Source: Latrodectus hesperus (taxonomy: Eukaryota; Arthropoda; Arachnida; Araneae; Theridiidae). From it: 64,000 nt of DNA. Position numbers and translations under genes: made by a program. Shown here piece by piece: positions 24,286 to 34,900 of this stretch. The DNA lies in assembly GCA_037975125.1 (NCBI GenBank), contig CM075855.1, positions 107,911,912-107,975,911 on the forward strand, written 5' to 3'. The stretch's first letter is position 1. Each line of letters begins with the position of its first letter. The notes beneath the pieces are model-generated. The model worked only from the letters and a program-made list of their open reading frames with translations, did no database searches and was not told the origin of the DNA.

Positions 24286-24474
24286 GCAGAGCTGGCAGCC
24301 GAATGGTTAACGCTCTTGCCTTCGGTTCAACAGTTCGTGGGTTCGAATGCCAACTTGGGTATGGATGTTTGTAGTGGTTCGGAATTCACTTTAAACCGTA
24401 GGACCCGGTCTAATTAGCCCTCGTGTGCAAAAAATGACCTTTGAGCGACAAACAAACCAAACAAACAAACAAAA
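24286..24474 (+). repeat. tRNA-derived SINE, full length, perfect 13-bp TSD
   Basis: Head GAGCTGGCAGCCGAATGGTT, A-box-like region TGGTTAACGCTC, B box GGTTCGAATGCC (one change from consensus), body GTAGTGGTTCGGAATTCACT, tail GAGCGACAAACAAACC plus (AAAC)n. CCAATAAGAGTGA flanks it on both sides without mismatch (24273-24285 and 24475-24487). A recent insertion. Confidence 0.95.
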
Positions 24475-24866
24475 CCAATAAGAGTGAATAATTTTGCAAA
24501 AAATATATAGTGTGCTTTGTTAATTATATTTGGCATATTGATAAAGATATAATGAGGTGCTGAGATTCGTATAGTGGAAATCACGATCAACAATTTTAGA
24601 AAATTAAAAATCCGACCTTATAGTGTTTAAAATTCATTTAGAAATTTGTTGGATAAGAAATAGGAAATCAAGCTTAATAATTTAAATGCAACTCCTTTCA
24701 AGATATGAAAGGCAAAAAAAATTCCTAATGTTAATGCATATTGTGGCATAGAGTTATTTAACTAGATTGTTTAAATTATAAAGGATGTTAGAAAACTTTT
24801 ATATCTGCTTTTGAAATTTTTAATGTAATCTGGAAAAAATAAAACTAAATAATTCTTTCAAAAGCT

Positions 24867-24993
24867 TATGAGTTGGAATCCCACCTTGAGCTTGGATGTT
24901 TGTATAGTGGTCCGGAATCCACTTTAAACAGTAATCTTTATAAGTCTTGTGTGCAAAAAAATGACTGCGGAGCCACAAACCAAATCAATCCAG
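24867..24993 (+). repeat. 5'-truncated SINE of the (AAACC)-tail family
   Basis: Begins within the T-arm at GAGTTGGAATCCCACCTTGA and keeps the body, with small insertions, down to GAGCCACAAACCAAATC. More diverged than the 24.3-kb copy. No A box. Confidence 0.75.
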
Positions 24994-25345
24994 AATTCAG
25001 CTAGCTTCAAGCCTTTGTATGTAACAACGGAAGCGATTTTTTACATATGTATAATTCCATGTATGCATGTTAACTTGAATTAGAAAAACTTTATGTACGC
25101 GGTCAAATCCCCCTATTCGCTTAGCAATCTCTGCAATCCCATACTGTAATTTTTTTCAAAAAAAATAATAATAATAACTATAAATACTGTTTTTCGGTAT
25201 TTGAAAAAATATAAATATTATACACTTTGAAGAAAAGATAATTTTTCCTTTTATCAGTGCGCCTTATATCTAAATGCATTGGAAACGGATGAAATGAATT
25301 CCAAATTATATTTACTATCAGCGTTACTAAAGAGAGTTTCAAGTA

Positions 25346-26098
25346 CAGGGTGATCTTTTTTAAAGTGACAGTGTTTGGAGCGCGATCTAATAGCCGAAAT
25401 GACACCAAATGTGGTATTTAGACTAATCAAAACATGCGGAAAATATTCTGTAAAAAAAAAAAGTTTTAGTTCAAAAGTTACCACTAGGGCATTTTGTGGC
25501 GCTGCTGTAGTTTACAATAACGAGCATTATCATAAAACACGGGTATCAAAGAAAAATGCAAATGTTGTGCGATGACAGTGCCAGTAACAGGGGCTATAAA
25601 AGCAAGTAGTAGACAGCTCCGACAAATAATCTCAGCTGAAGTAAACGAGCTCCAGTGGCCATGCCTCTCACGTTACCGGAACGTGCGTTTATGTTGGAGG
25701 AGAATCACATTTGTCTATTCTAAAGGACAACATAACAAAGGCAGTGCAGAATATTCCTCGTGACATGTTATGTACGGCTGTGGAGAACGTTGTGCACAGA
25801 ATGCACGCTGTTGAACGGTGCTCACATGGAATGTGGTCTAATTCCTCCCCGGGGAAGTTAATGTAATAAATTAATAATTTAGCTGCATGATTGTATGTGT
25901 TAGTATTTTCCTTTTCTCACATTTTATACTTTGTAAAGCGCCACAAAATGCCCTAGCGGCAATTTTTGAAACTAAAATTAGCGGAAATTTTTTTTACCGT
26001 GTTATGATTAGTCTAAATATCAGGTTTGGCGTCATTCCGGCTATTAGATCGCGCTACAGGGCGCTCCAAACACTGTCACTTTAAAAAAGATCACCCTG
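25346..26098 (+). mobile_element. Tc1/mariner-type non-autonomous element with ~160-bp TIRs
   Basis: A 753-bp element flanked by TA (25344-25345 and 26099-26100). The left arm (25346-25503) and right arm (25937-26098) are long imperfect inverted repeats starting CAGGGTGATCTTTTTTAAAG and ending at a shared AGGGCATTTTGTGGCGCT. Such long arms are unusual for the Tc1/mariner superfamily, whose TIRs are often about 30 bp. Between the arms lie only the first and last pieces of a transposase gene. Likely moved in trans by a full-length relative. Confidence 0.92.
25661..25866 (+). pseudogene. fused start and end of a Tc1/mariner-superfamily transposase
   Basis: MPLTLPERAFMLEENHICLF is the beginning of a transposase. 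About 60 bases on, in another frame, comes LKDNITKAVQNIPRDMLCTA followed by VENVVHRMHAVERCSHGM, the C-terminal tail typical of IS630-like enzymes (compare LEDNIRRVIANIRP in the 54-kb element). The whole catalytic core is deleted, and the junction lies near 25720. No function as an enzyme is possible; an N-terminal fragment might still be translated, but nothing shows that it is. Confidence 0.75.
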
Positions 26099-26100
26099 TA

Positions 26101-26533
26101 CTCTATAACTCTTTTTTAACTAATCTATTCGTAAAACCCAGATTTCGTGATGCAGAATAGTTTTAAACAAAGTAAATTGTATATATAGTTAAAATAATAT
26201 AAAATGTCATTTTTTACCAAATCACAGTTCTCGAAATCTGTATAAACACTTTCTTCTGTCCTCAAAGACAGGTGCTGTGTTCTTTTGGCTTGTCTTATTT
26301 GGTGATAGATCATTTCCTATTAATCCCACTAACTCTAACATATTGATTAGTTTGAATATGTAAAATAACTAGAAATTTTAATAACACGAATTGTTCATAG
26401 TTGGAAGTATAAAAATAACTGTAAAATCTTTAGAGGTTATCTTACATAAGTCAGAAATTTCAATATTTATTCATTTTGTTTTCTATTTAAGTAAAATATA
26501 TTATTTTTAATGCCTCAAATTTCCATTTAATTA
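26101..26533. other. AT-rich spacer, nothing recognised
   Basis: No ORF with family similarity and no repeat signature. Confidence 0.55.
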
Positions 26534-26547
26534 TTTTTAGTTAATAT

Positions 26548-26841
26548 TTTTTTAATAACGGCGGGCACTTGGGTGACTAACCCTTCGCCACAGCAAGGCC
26601 GGAAACTGCTACTCATTTGTCGTTACCCAGCGGGCACCTGTGAACCAAGTCACGGAGGCGAGTAGCATTATCCGCGTCATACCACCTCAGACCCATTTAT
26701 AGGGCGGGCCACATTCATAAAACACACAAGAAAGGACAGAGAAACACAGAGAGATAGTAACATCCATGCCCGAACCGGGATTCGAACACGGGACCCACAG
26801 CTCAATAGTCAGGAACGCTAACCACTCAGCCATTCGTCGGC
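26548..26841 (-). repeat. tRNA-derived SINE, long body, A-rich tail, 14-bp TSD
   Basis: On the minus strand it begins AGCCGACGAATGGCTGAGTG, with A-box-like TGGTTAGCGTTCC and a perfect B box GTGTTCGAATCCCGG. It continues GGTTCGGGCATGGATGTTAC as in the 12.7-kb SINE, then a longer, distinct body and a short A-rich end (AATAAAAAAA-like). The TSD TTTTTAGTTAATAT is exact on both sides (26534-26547 and 26842-26855). The head and GGTTCGGGCATGGATGT segment are shared with the 12.7-kb family, but body and tail differ. Confidence 0.9.
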
Positions 26842-26855
26842 TTTTTAGTTAATAT

Positions 26856-28006
26856 GCTAACTATAAAGTACTTTCAGTTGAATAAATAATCTGAAAAAAA
26901 TTTATATGAACGAATTAGTATTGAATTTTAATTCTTGCTATAAAGCATTTTTTTAAAATACTAAAATTGCAAACATGCTTTGTGAATTCCGAATTTTCAG
27001 CAGTAAAAGAAATAATTTTCAAATAAAGTTAAGTAGTTTAATTTAATAATGAAATTTTGAAGATACGTTGCTATTTTAAAATATGAATTATTAAACATTT
27101 TTATTTCTGTTGTTTTGTCTATTGAAAAAAAATGCTGAATACAGAAAAGCAAAAAAAAACCTGAATGAAAAGTTTTTGTTGGTTATTCTAAAGCGTTAGT
27201 GAATACGATTAAAGTTTTTATTTTGAATAAAATATCTTTTTTGTGAACTTGTGTATTTTTCTTACAAAATCATTTCCAAGTTCACACGTGCTACATATTT
27301 TTGTGCATCAATATGGAATATTAAAATTACAAATATGCTATATTCTTGTAAATGAGTATGTTTATTTATCTAAAATTTCACATTTTTCTATATCAATTGG
27401 TTACTTTTCGAAGATAACTGTCAAAATATCTACATAATTAAAATAAAAATGCGAATAATTAAAATAGTCTGTAATTCTAAAAATTAATTAATACCTTTAA
27501 TTATCAAAATTAAATATTATAAAAATATTTAAATTCATTATTTAGAAAGCTATTATGTATATTATTTAAATATATAAGTAATATTTAAGTATTTATAAAT
27601 AATATTTAAGAAATTGCATTTTTTTAGATTCAGGATTTTTGTTAATACTGCAACGTGCTTAATTTTGCTGAAGAAATTGGGTGAGTCACTTGATTTTTTT
27701 TTTTTTGCACTCATTGTGTACAAGTTTAAGAAATTAAATTTGCTCTTACATAAATTAGTAAAATCATTGAGATAGTAGAATGTATTTTTTATAATTATTT
27801 TGGTGCATCATAAATATCTTAATGTGTTTTATATGAAGTTTCTCTAAAACTTCTTCATAAATTTGATTGCTAAATCTAATTTTCAAAAGATTAAGTAACT
27901 TACTATTAGATATTATTTTACACATTCTTTCAGCATATTTGGTCATAATGTATAAGAATTCTGTCTTTCTTCATACTTTTTGTCTTATTTTTCTTTCAAG
28001 GTATTG
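26856..28006. other. AT-rich spacer, nothing recognised
   Basis: Low-complexity AT-rich DNA with A/T runs (for example near 27695). The short ORFs have chance-like composition. Confidence 0.55.
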
Positions 28007-28008
28007 TA

Positions 28009-28860
28009 CCGTATTTTTCTGTATATAATCCACGGATTGTGTGTTAAAAAGTTCCGAATTTCGGTGTGCGTATTATACACCGACGCGGATAATCAGATAA
28101 AATATCTTTCATCAGAAAAGTGTACAGTAAAGTTTTGAAAGAAATGCTGTTTATGTTTCATAGAATAAATAACAGACAACGCAAATATTCAGTTGACTTA
28201 TTTTAAAGATAATCAACATTTTCCGATTACGTTCAAGAACGAATTCAGCTCTTCTGAATGATAATTAAAGTTGCAATTCATTAACGTCATTTCTGTCTTG
28301 ACCTGAACTGTTTCGCCCTGAAAACATTCAAATTCATATATCGTCATAGGAAAGTGAAAATTATTAAGTTACAGAGCACATTTTAAATTGAAAGCTATAG
28401 GGAAGGCAAATGAAAAAAATGTCGACAAACGTGTAATGTAAGGTGAAAAACAAAGCAGGCGCGGTACAAAAAAAATGTATTCCATGCGCAGTTAGAAAGT
28501 ATAATTCATTTCTTTCATTTAACTATTAACGAAACAAATATAGTTTATTTTCAAAATATGTCAAACCTTGTTTTAAAAGTTATTAAAGTTTAAAAATTGA
28601 TAAGTTTTAATAGAATCTTCCCCGACATTAATCAATCTCGTGCTTTTATCTCAGCTAATCGTACTTTGCATTCAGATGGATTCAAACAGATCTTTATCAC
28701 ATGTTTATTTTCTGTATAATTCATCATATTTTTAATTGTAACGAAAATTTTTTTATTTGATTTGGCACCAAATTATAAACAGTATATAATTTTTGACTAT
28801 TCGCTGGAAAAATTGCCGCGGATTATTCGCTTCTGCAGATTATATATACAGGAAAATACG
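28009..28860. mobile_element. probable non-autonomous DNA transposon with ~24-bp TIRs
   Basis: The left end CCGTATTTTTCTGTATATAA reappears inverted at the right end (28835-28860, GATTATATATACAGGAAAAT then ACGG), with one substitution and a 2-base length difference. Inside each end lie related GCGGAT-containing motifs (28085 and 28818). The interior has no transposase. I could not define a TSD, so superfamily is unknown. Confidence 0.65.
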
Positions 28861-28863
28861 GCA

Positions 28864-30009
28864 ATTAAATTTTCATCCATAATTTCGCCAAATAAAGTAA
28901 TTTACCCAACATACAAAAAAGGGACTGACCTACTACATGAGATAACATTTTTAGGGAAATTTTAGATGGCAAACTGGTACTGTGTCTACAAAACTTTCAA
29001 GAAAATCCTCATCATTCTATGAGTTCTCGGGAAAATTCTATTGACTACTTTTCGTAAGTCTTGGTCGATTGGTGCAAAAAGAAAGGTACTGGTGTTTTAC
29101 TTCTTATAAAGTATATACAACATATTTTGATCTTAAAATCTGAGCTTTAAAAAACTAATAATAGTTTAATTGTACAAAACATAAAATATTGGTAGTGAAT
29201 AAAATAATTTTGTGTTCTTGTGTAATTTTAAAGCATTGTGACTTTCCGTGTACTAGGTTTGGTATACGGCTTACAATAATCTGCGTATTGCTATTGGAAT
29301 TTAGTTTAAGTGTACCGTTAATTTCACTGTATGAAAATATAAGAATTGTAAACAATTTACTTATGCATCTTCAAAATTATTTTAAGCACTTTTTACAATT
29401 TCCATAAGCTAAAAAAATATCATCATAAAATCACAAAAGTTTGTTTTTATTCTTAAATTCATGTTTATTCTGAATCGAAATTAACTATGATTATTTAAAT
29501 TTATTAAATTCAATGTTTAATGTATTTTTTACTTGATTGTTTTCATCAAATTATTTTCTTTTGGGAGATTGACAAATCAAAATGAAAAAAAGTACATAAA
29601 AAGAAATTGAAATATTAAGCTAAATTAATGTTGTAGTCATTCCAGAAAATTTAAAAAAAAACACTTGTAAATATTTTTCAATAAAAAAAACTTATGAATT
29701 TACTTTATGCAACTTTACTGAAAAATAGTTTAAAATCCGAACTAAATTTTTTCATTTTGTATATCAAAATCACTATTTAATAAAATTTTAAGAGAACTAT
29801 AAATAGCTAAATATTTCTAAATTTAACTATTGATACCATGTTGTAAACTACCTAAAGATCTAGGATGTTGAATGTTATTTTATGGTCCACTTCGTAATTT
29901 GTCTTCCTAGAGAACTTCAAAAAATAGTGGACCACATTCCCATATACAAAAGAAGAAAACCCAAAACTTTTATGTGTATCAACCTTCACAGACGTGCTTT
30001 GAAAAGACT
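28864..30009. other. AT-rich spacer, nothing recognised
   Basis: AT-rich. A TGGTCCAC / GTGGACCA inverted pair sits at about 29884 and 29928. No gene. Confidence 0.5.
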
Positions 30010-30110
30010 TTAACATAAAATTTATCTTTGTTCAATCGCTGTAATCGAACTCATAACCTTCGTTCCAGAAAGCAATATTCTGCCATTCACACTAAACCTT
30101 ACAAATTTAA
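30010..30110 (-). repeat. possible degenerate tRNA-like SINE head
   Basis: The minus strand contains GTTATGAGTTCGATTACAG, similar to a B box, preceded at the right distance by GAATGGCAGAATATTG. Weak; no body or tail matched. Confidence 0.33.
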
Positions 30111-30377
30111 TCATAAAACTATTAAACATGTAACAGTATTATAGAATCTATAACTATCTATATTAATAAAATTCCTATTCTTCCTGCCAAACTTTTGCTC
30201 AAATTTGAATTAAAAAGGACTGCACGGAGTGGAGAGAAAACTATGTTAATCTCTCGCTAACCCAAAAGCTGTTTCATTTCAAAATTTTGATTAACGCGTT
30301 TGGAATTAATTTTTAAACAAAGTTAATGATGATTTGAATTCCTTGTAAATTTGCATATACCGTTATTTGGATTATAT

Positions 30378-30691
30378 CATCATCATTCATGGCGCGCCAG
30401 CCCAGGATGGGCCAAGGCCTTCTGAACAAGTTTCTTCCAGCCACCTCTACTGGCAGCCAAACTCCTCCAATTTTTTGTTCCAAGGACCCTACAGTCTTCT
30501 TCGACTGCATCCACCCATCTCAGCTTTGGTCTTCCTCTTCTTCTTACGCTGATGGGTTTTGCAGAAAAAATTTCCCTGAGTGTTTTATTGTCCTTCATTC
30601 TAATAACATGTCCAACCCAATTGAGACGGCTTACTCTAATGTGATGTACAACGTCTGGCTCCTTGTACATTCGATAGATTTCTGTGTTGTA
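30378..30691 (-). mobile_element. 5'-truncated RTE-type LINE end with 13-bp TSD
   Basis: An open frame runs the length of the fragment on the minus strand. It includes MYKEPDVVHHIRVSRLNWVG, then RRRGRPKLRWVDAVEEDC and KALAHPGLARHE, the C-terminal signature of RTE/BovB-like reverse transcriptases (the downstream part only, no catalytic domain). The 3' end is a GATGATGATATAA-like ATG-repeat tail, usual for RTE elements. ATTTGGATTATAT (30365-30377) and ATTTGGATTACAT (30692-30704) form a 13-bp TSD with one mismatch, so this is a clean ~314-bp insertion. The continuous frame means little time has passed, or the copy is young. Confidence 0.88.
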
Positions 30692-30704
30692 ATTTGGATT
30701 ACAT

Positions 30705-31157
30705 AAATGGAGAAAATTCTTCTCGCTTCAAGAACGAAGAAGTAAGGTTCGTTTCAGTACATTTAAATTGTCTACTAAGACAATCACTGAAGTTGAGAAA
30801 TAAAATATTTACGGCTGTCACATCCATTTCATTCTGTTTTGCAAAAATCTAAAATTCGGAATTTACTTTTCCCTGATTTTAAAAAAAAAATTCTACTTTT
30901 ATCAATTGTGGCAAGCATGTTTTGTGTTTTCATTATAAAACCAACTAAAAAGCAATTGTTCCACCAATGAGGAGTCCCAAATTCATGGATACTCCCTTCT
31001 ATTCTTTTAAAACGATCTCTATTTCAAACCTGATTTCATCATACAAAACAATTTTTTAACAAGGCTAAGTGAATAATAATTTTTTTCTTTAATCGCACTT
31101 TTTTTCCCAAAAAAGAAAAAACATTTTACACAGGAAATAACTACTTACAAAAACAGC
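30705..31157. other. AT-rich spacer, nothing recognised
   Basis: No gene or repeat that I can support. Confidence 0.5.
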
Positions 31158-31555
31158 AGCTGAGTTGGCCGCACAATGCACAGTTTTCTTGTGCCGAGCT
31201 GGTAGCCGAATGGTTAGCACTCTTGCCTTCTGTTCAACAGTTCGTGGGCTCGAATCCCAACTTGGGCATGGATGTTTGTAGTGGTTCGAAATCCAATTTA
31301 AACCGTAGGTCCCGGTCTAGTTAGGCCTCGTCTGCAAAAATATGATCGTTGAGCGACAAACCAACCAACCACAGTACTCTTGCCTTTGGTTCAACTTCCA
31401 GGGTTTGAGTCTCGCGTTGAGCTTGAATGTTAATAATATGGAATCAATTTTAAGTTGTTATTCCTCGTCTATAAATGCTGATTTGGGCTACATAGACCAG
31501 AAAATTTTGGGAAAAAAGGGTCGTCGAGTGACAACCAAAACCGATTCCAACAAAA
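31158..31555 (+). repeat. older SINE split by a younger SINE
   Basis: The 5' part is GCAGCTGAGTTGGCCGCACA to about 31191. The rest resumes at 31370 with CAGTACTCTTGCCTTTGGTT, the worn B-box region GGGTTTGAGTCTCG and the body to GAGTGACAACCAAAACC. The two parts together follow the SINE consensus in order; the younger copy at 31192-31369 lies in between. Confidence 0.7.
31192..31369 (+). repeat. full-length SINE inserted into an older SINE
   Basis: Head GTGCCGAGCTGGTAGCCGAA, A-box-like TGGTTAGCACTC, B box GGCTCGAATCCC, body GTAGTGGTTCGAAATCCAAT, tail GAGCGACAAACCAACC. The flanks CACAGTTTTCTTG (31179-31191) and CACAGTACTCTTG (31370-31382) form a 13-bp TSD with two mismatches. The target is the promoter-bearing head of the older copy. 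Confidence 0.85.
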
Positions 31556-31954
31556 GCTAGGAATCTTGTCTTGCTGTTTTCGGAAATAATTATGAAATAT
31601 TTGTAACTAAATTTAAAAATTGAACAAAAGATTCTTTTTGGGGGGTCTTCAAGAAAGTTTATTCCAATAAAATGTGTAAGAATATTTTGAAATAAGAGAA
31701 AAGCAAATCATTCGCAAAGTACTCCATAAAAAAGCTCTTTTATGCATAGTTGCAGTTGTGATGTAAAGATCTAGGTAATTTATAAGTAAGAGAAGTGTAA
31801 TACTTCATAAGAAATAATTTTAATTATTGCTAATTTTTTGGAGATCTCTGTTCAATATCCCATTAGAATTTATTATCCTTCTTATCTATATCGCTCTTAT
31901 TTAAAAATAATATATTGCTATTTAATAGCAATGAGACTTTTTATCAATTGCAAC
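31556..31954. other. AT-rich flank of the satellite array
   Basis: AT-rich; from about 31670 scattered phrases such as TGTAAGAATATTTTGAAATA resemble the monomer and may be its most decayed edge. Confidence 0.45.
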
Positions 31955-34900
31955 AATAAGGAAATGTTCCTGTATTTCCTTATATTCAGTGTCCTCGCAG
32001 CGATAATTATTAAATTCAAGAAATAAAAAAACATTGCATACGGCTGTTTTATATCTAACTGCCTCCTTGGAGATGGATTGTGTAACACATGGGTATTTAT
32101 TATGCTCATGTATCTATCAATTTTATTTCTAAAAAAATCATTTTTACGTATGCTGTTTTCATGATAACGAATATACTTACATTAATTTAACTATAAAGGA
32201 AATATCCCTATATTTTCTTATTTTCAGAGTCCTCCTGGCAATGATTAAAAGATTCGCTTGGGGGCTCTTTTGAAATATTTTATCACTATAATAAGTAAGA
32301 ATATTTGTTAAATTAAAGCAATAAAAAGCATTGCATATAGCTGCTTTATACCTAGCTGCCTCCTTGGAGATGAAATATATAACCCATGGGTATTTATTAT
32401 GTTATATATCTATCAATTTTATTTCTTAAAAAATCGTTTTTATGTGTACTGTTTTAATAAGAACGAATATTCTTACGTTAGTTTAATTATAAAGGAAATA
32501 TCCCTATATTTCCTCATTTTCAGAGTCCTCCTGACGTTGATTAAAAGATTCGCTTGGGGGCTCTTTAGAAATATTTTGTCACTATAATATGTAAGAATAT
32601 TTGTTAAATTCAAGAAATGAAAAAACATTGCATATTGCTGCTTTATACCTAACTTCTTGGAGATGAAATGTATAACCCATGGGTATTTATTATGTTCATG
32701 TATCTATCAATTTTATTTCTATAAAATCGCTTATATGTGTTCTGCTTTAATAAGAATGAATATTCTTACGTTAGTTTAATTATAAAGGAAATATCCCTAT
32801 ATTTCTTTATTTTCAGAGTCCTCCCGGCTATGATTAAAAGATTCGCTTGGGAGCTCTTTAGAAATATTTTGTCACTATAATATGTAAGAATATTTGTTTC
32901 ATTCAAGAAATAAGAAGCATTGCATATAGCTGTTTTATACCTAACTGCCTCCTTGGAGATGAAATGTATAACCCATGGGTATTTATTATGCTCATGTATC
33001 TATCAATTTTATTTCTAAAAATTGGTTTATATGTGTACTGTTTTAATAAGAACGAATATTCTTACGTTAGTTTAATTATAAAGGAAATATCCCTACATTT
33101 CCTCATTTTCAGAGTCCTCCTGGCGATGATTAAAAGATTCGCTTGGGAGCTCTTTAGAAATGTTTTGTCACAATAATATGTAAGAATATTTGTTCTCATT
33201 CAAGAAATAAAAAGCATTGAATATAGGTGTTTTATACCTAACTACCTCCTTGGAGATGAAATGTATAACCCTTGGGTATTTATTATGCTCATGTATCAAT
33301 CAATTTTATTTCTAAAAATTAGTTTATATGTGTACTGTTTTAATAAGAACGAATATTCTTACGTTAGTTTAATTATAAAGGAAATATCCCTATATTTCCT
33401 CATTTTCAGAGTCCTCCTGGCGATGATTAAAAGATTCGCTTGGGAGCTCTTTAGAAATATTTTGTCCCTATAATATGTAAGAATATTTGTTTCATTCAAG
33501 AAATATAGCTGTTTTATACCTAAATGCCTCCTTGGAGATGAAATGAATAACCCATGGGTATTTTTTACGCTGATGTATCTATCAATTTTATTTCTAAAAA
33601 TTCGTTTATATGTGTGCTGTTTTAATAATAACGAATATTCTTACGTTAGTTTAATAATAAAGGAAATATCCCTACATTTCCTTATTTTCAGAGTCCTCCT
33701 GGCGATGATTAAATGATTCGCTTGGGAGCTCTTTAGAAATATTTTGTCACTATAATATGTAAGAATATTTGTTTCATTCAAGAAATAAGAAGCATTGCAT
33801 ATAGGTGTTTTATACCTAACTGCCTCCTTGGAGATGAAATGTATAACCCATGAGTATTTATTATGCTCATGTATCTATCAATTTTATTTCTAAAAATTCG
33901 TTTATATGTCTACTGTTTTAATAAGAACGAATATTCTTACGTTAGTTTAATTATAAAGGAAATATCCCTATATTTCCTCATTTTCAGAGTCCTCCTGGCG
34001 ATGATTAAAAGATTCGCTTGGGAGCTCTTTAGAAATATTTTGTCCCTATAATATGTAAGAATATTTGTTTCATTCAAGAAATAAGAAGCATTGCATATAG
34101 CTGTTTTATACCTAAATGCCTCCTTGGAGATGAAATGTATAACCCATGGGTATTTTTTATGCTGATGTATCTATCAATTTTATTTCTAAAAATTCGTTTA
34201 TATGTGTGCTGTTTTAATAATAACGAATATTCTTACGTTAGTTTAATAATAAAGGAAATATCCCTATATTTCCTTATTTTCAGAGTCCTCCCGGCGATGA
34301 TTAAAAGATTCGCTTGGGAGCTCTTTAGAAATATTTTGTCACTATAATATGTGAGAATATTTGTTTCATTCAAGAAATAAGAAGCATTGCATATAGCTGT
34401 TTTATACCTAACTGCCTCCTTGGAGATGAAAAGTATAACCCATGAGTATTTATTATGCTCATGTATCTATCAATTTTATTTCTAAAAATTCGTTTATATG
34501 TGTACTGTTTTAATAAGAACGAATATTCTTACGTTAGTTTAATTATAAAGGAAATATCCCTATATTTCCTCATTTTCAGAGTCCTCCTGGCGATGATTAA
34601 AAGATTCGCTTGGGAGCTCTTTAGAAATATTTTGTCCCTATAATATGTAAGAATATTTGTTTCATTGAAGAAATAAGAAGCATTGCATATAGCTGTTTTA
34701 TACCTAAATGCCTCCTTGGAGATGAAATGTATAACCCATGGGTATTTTTTATGCTGATGTATCTATCAATTTTATTTCTAAAAATTCGTTTATATGTGTG
34801 CTGTTTTAATAATAACGAATATTCTTACGTTAGTTTAATAATAAAGGAAATATCCCTACATTTCCTTATTTTCAGAGTCCTCCCGGCGATGATTAAAAGA

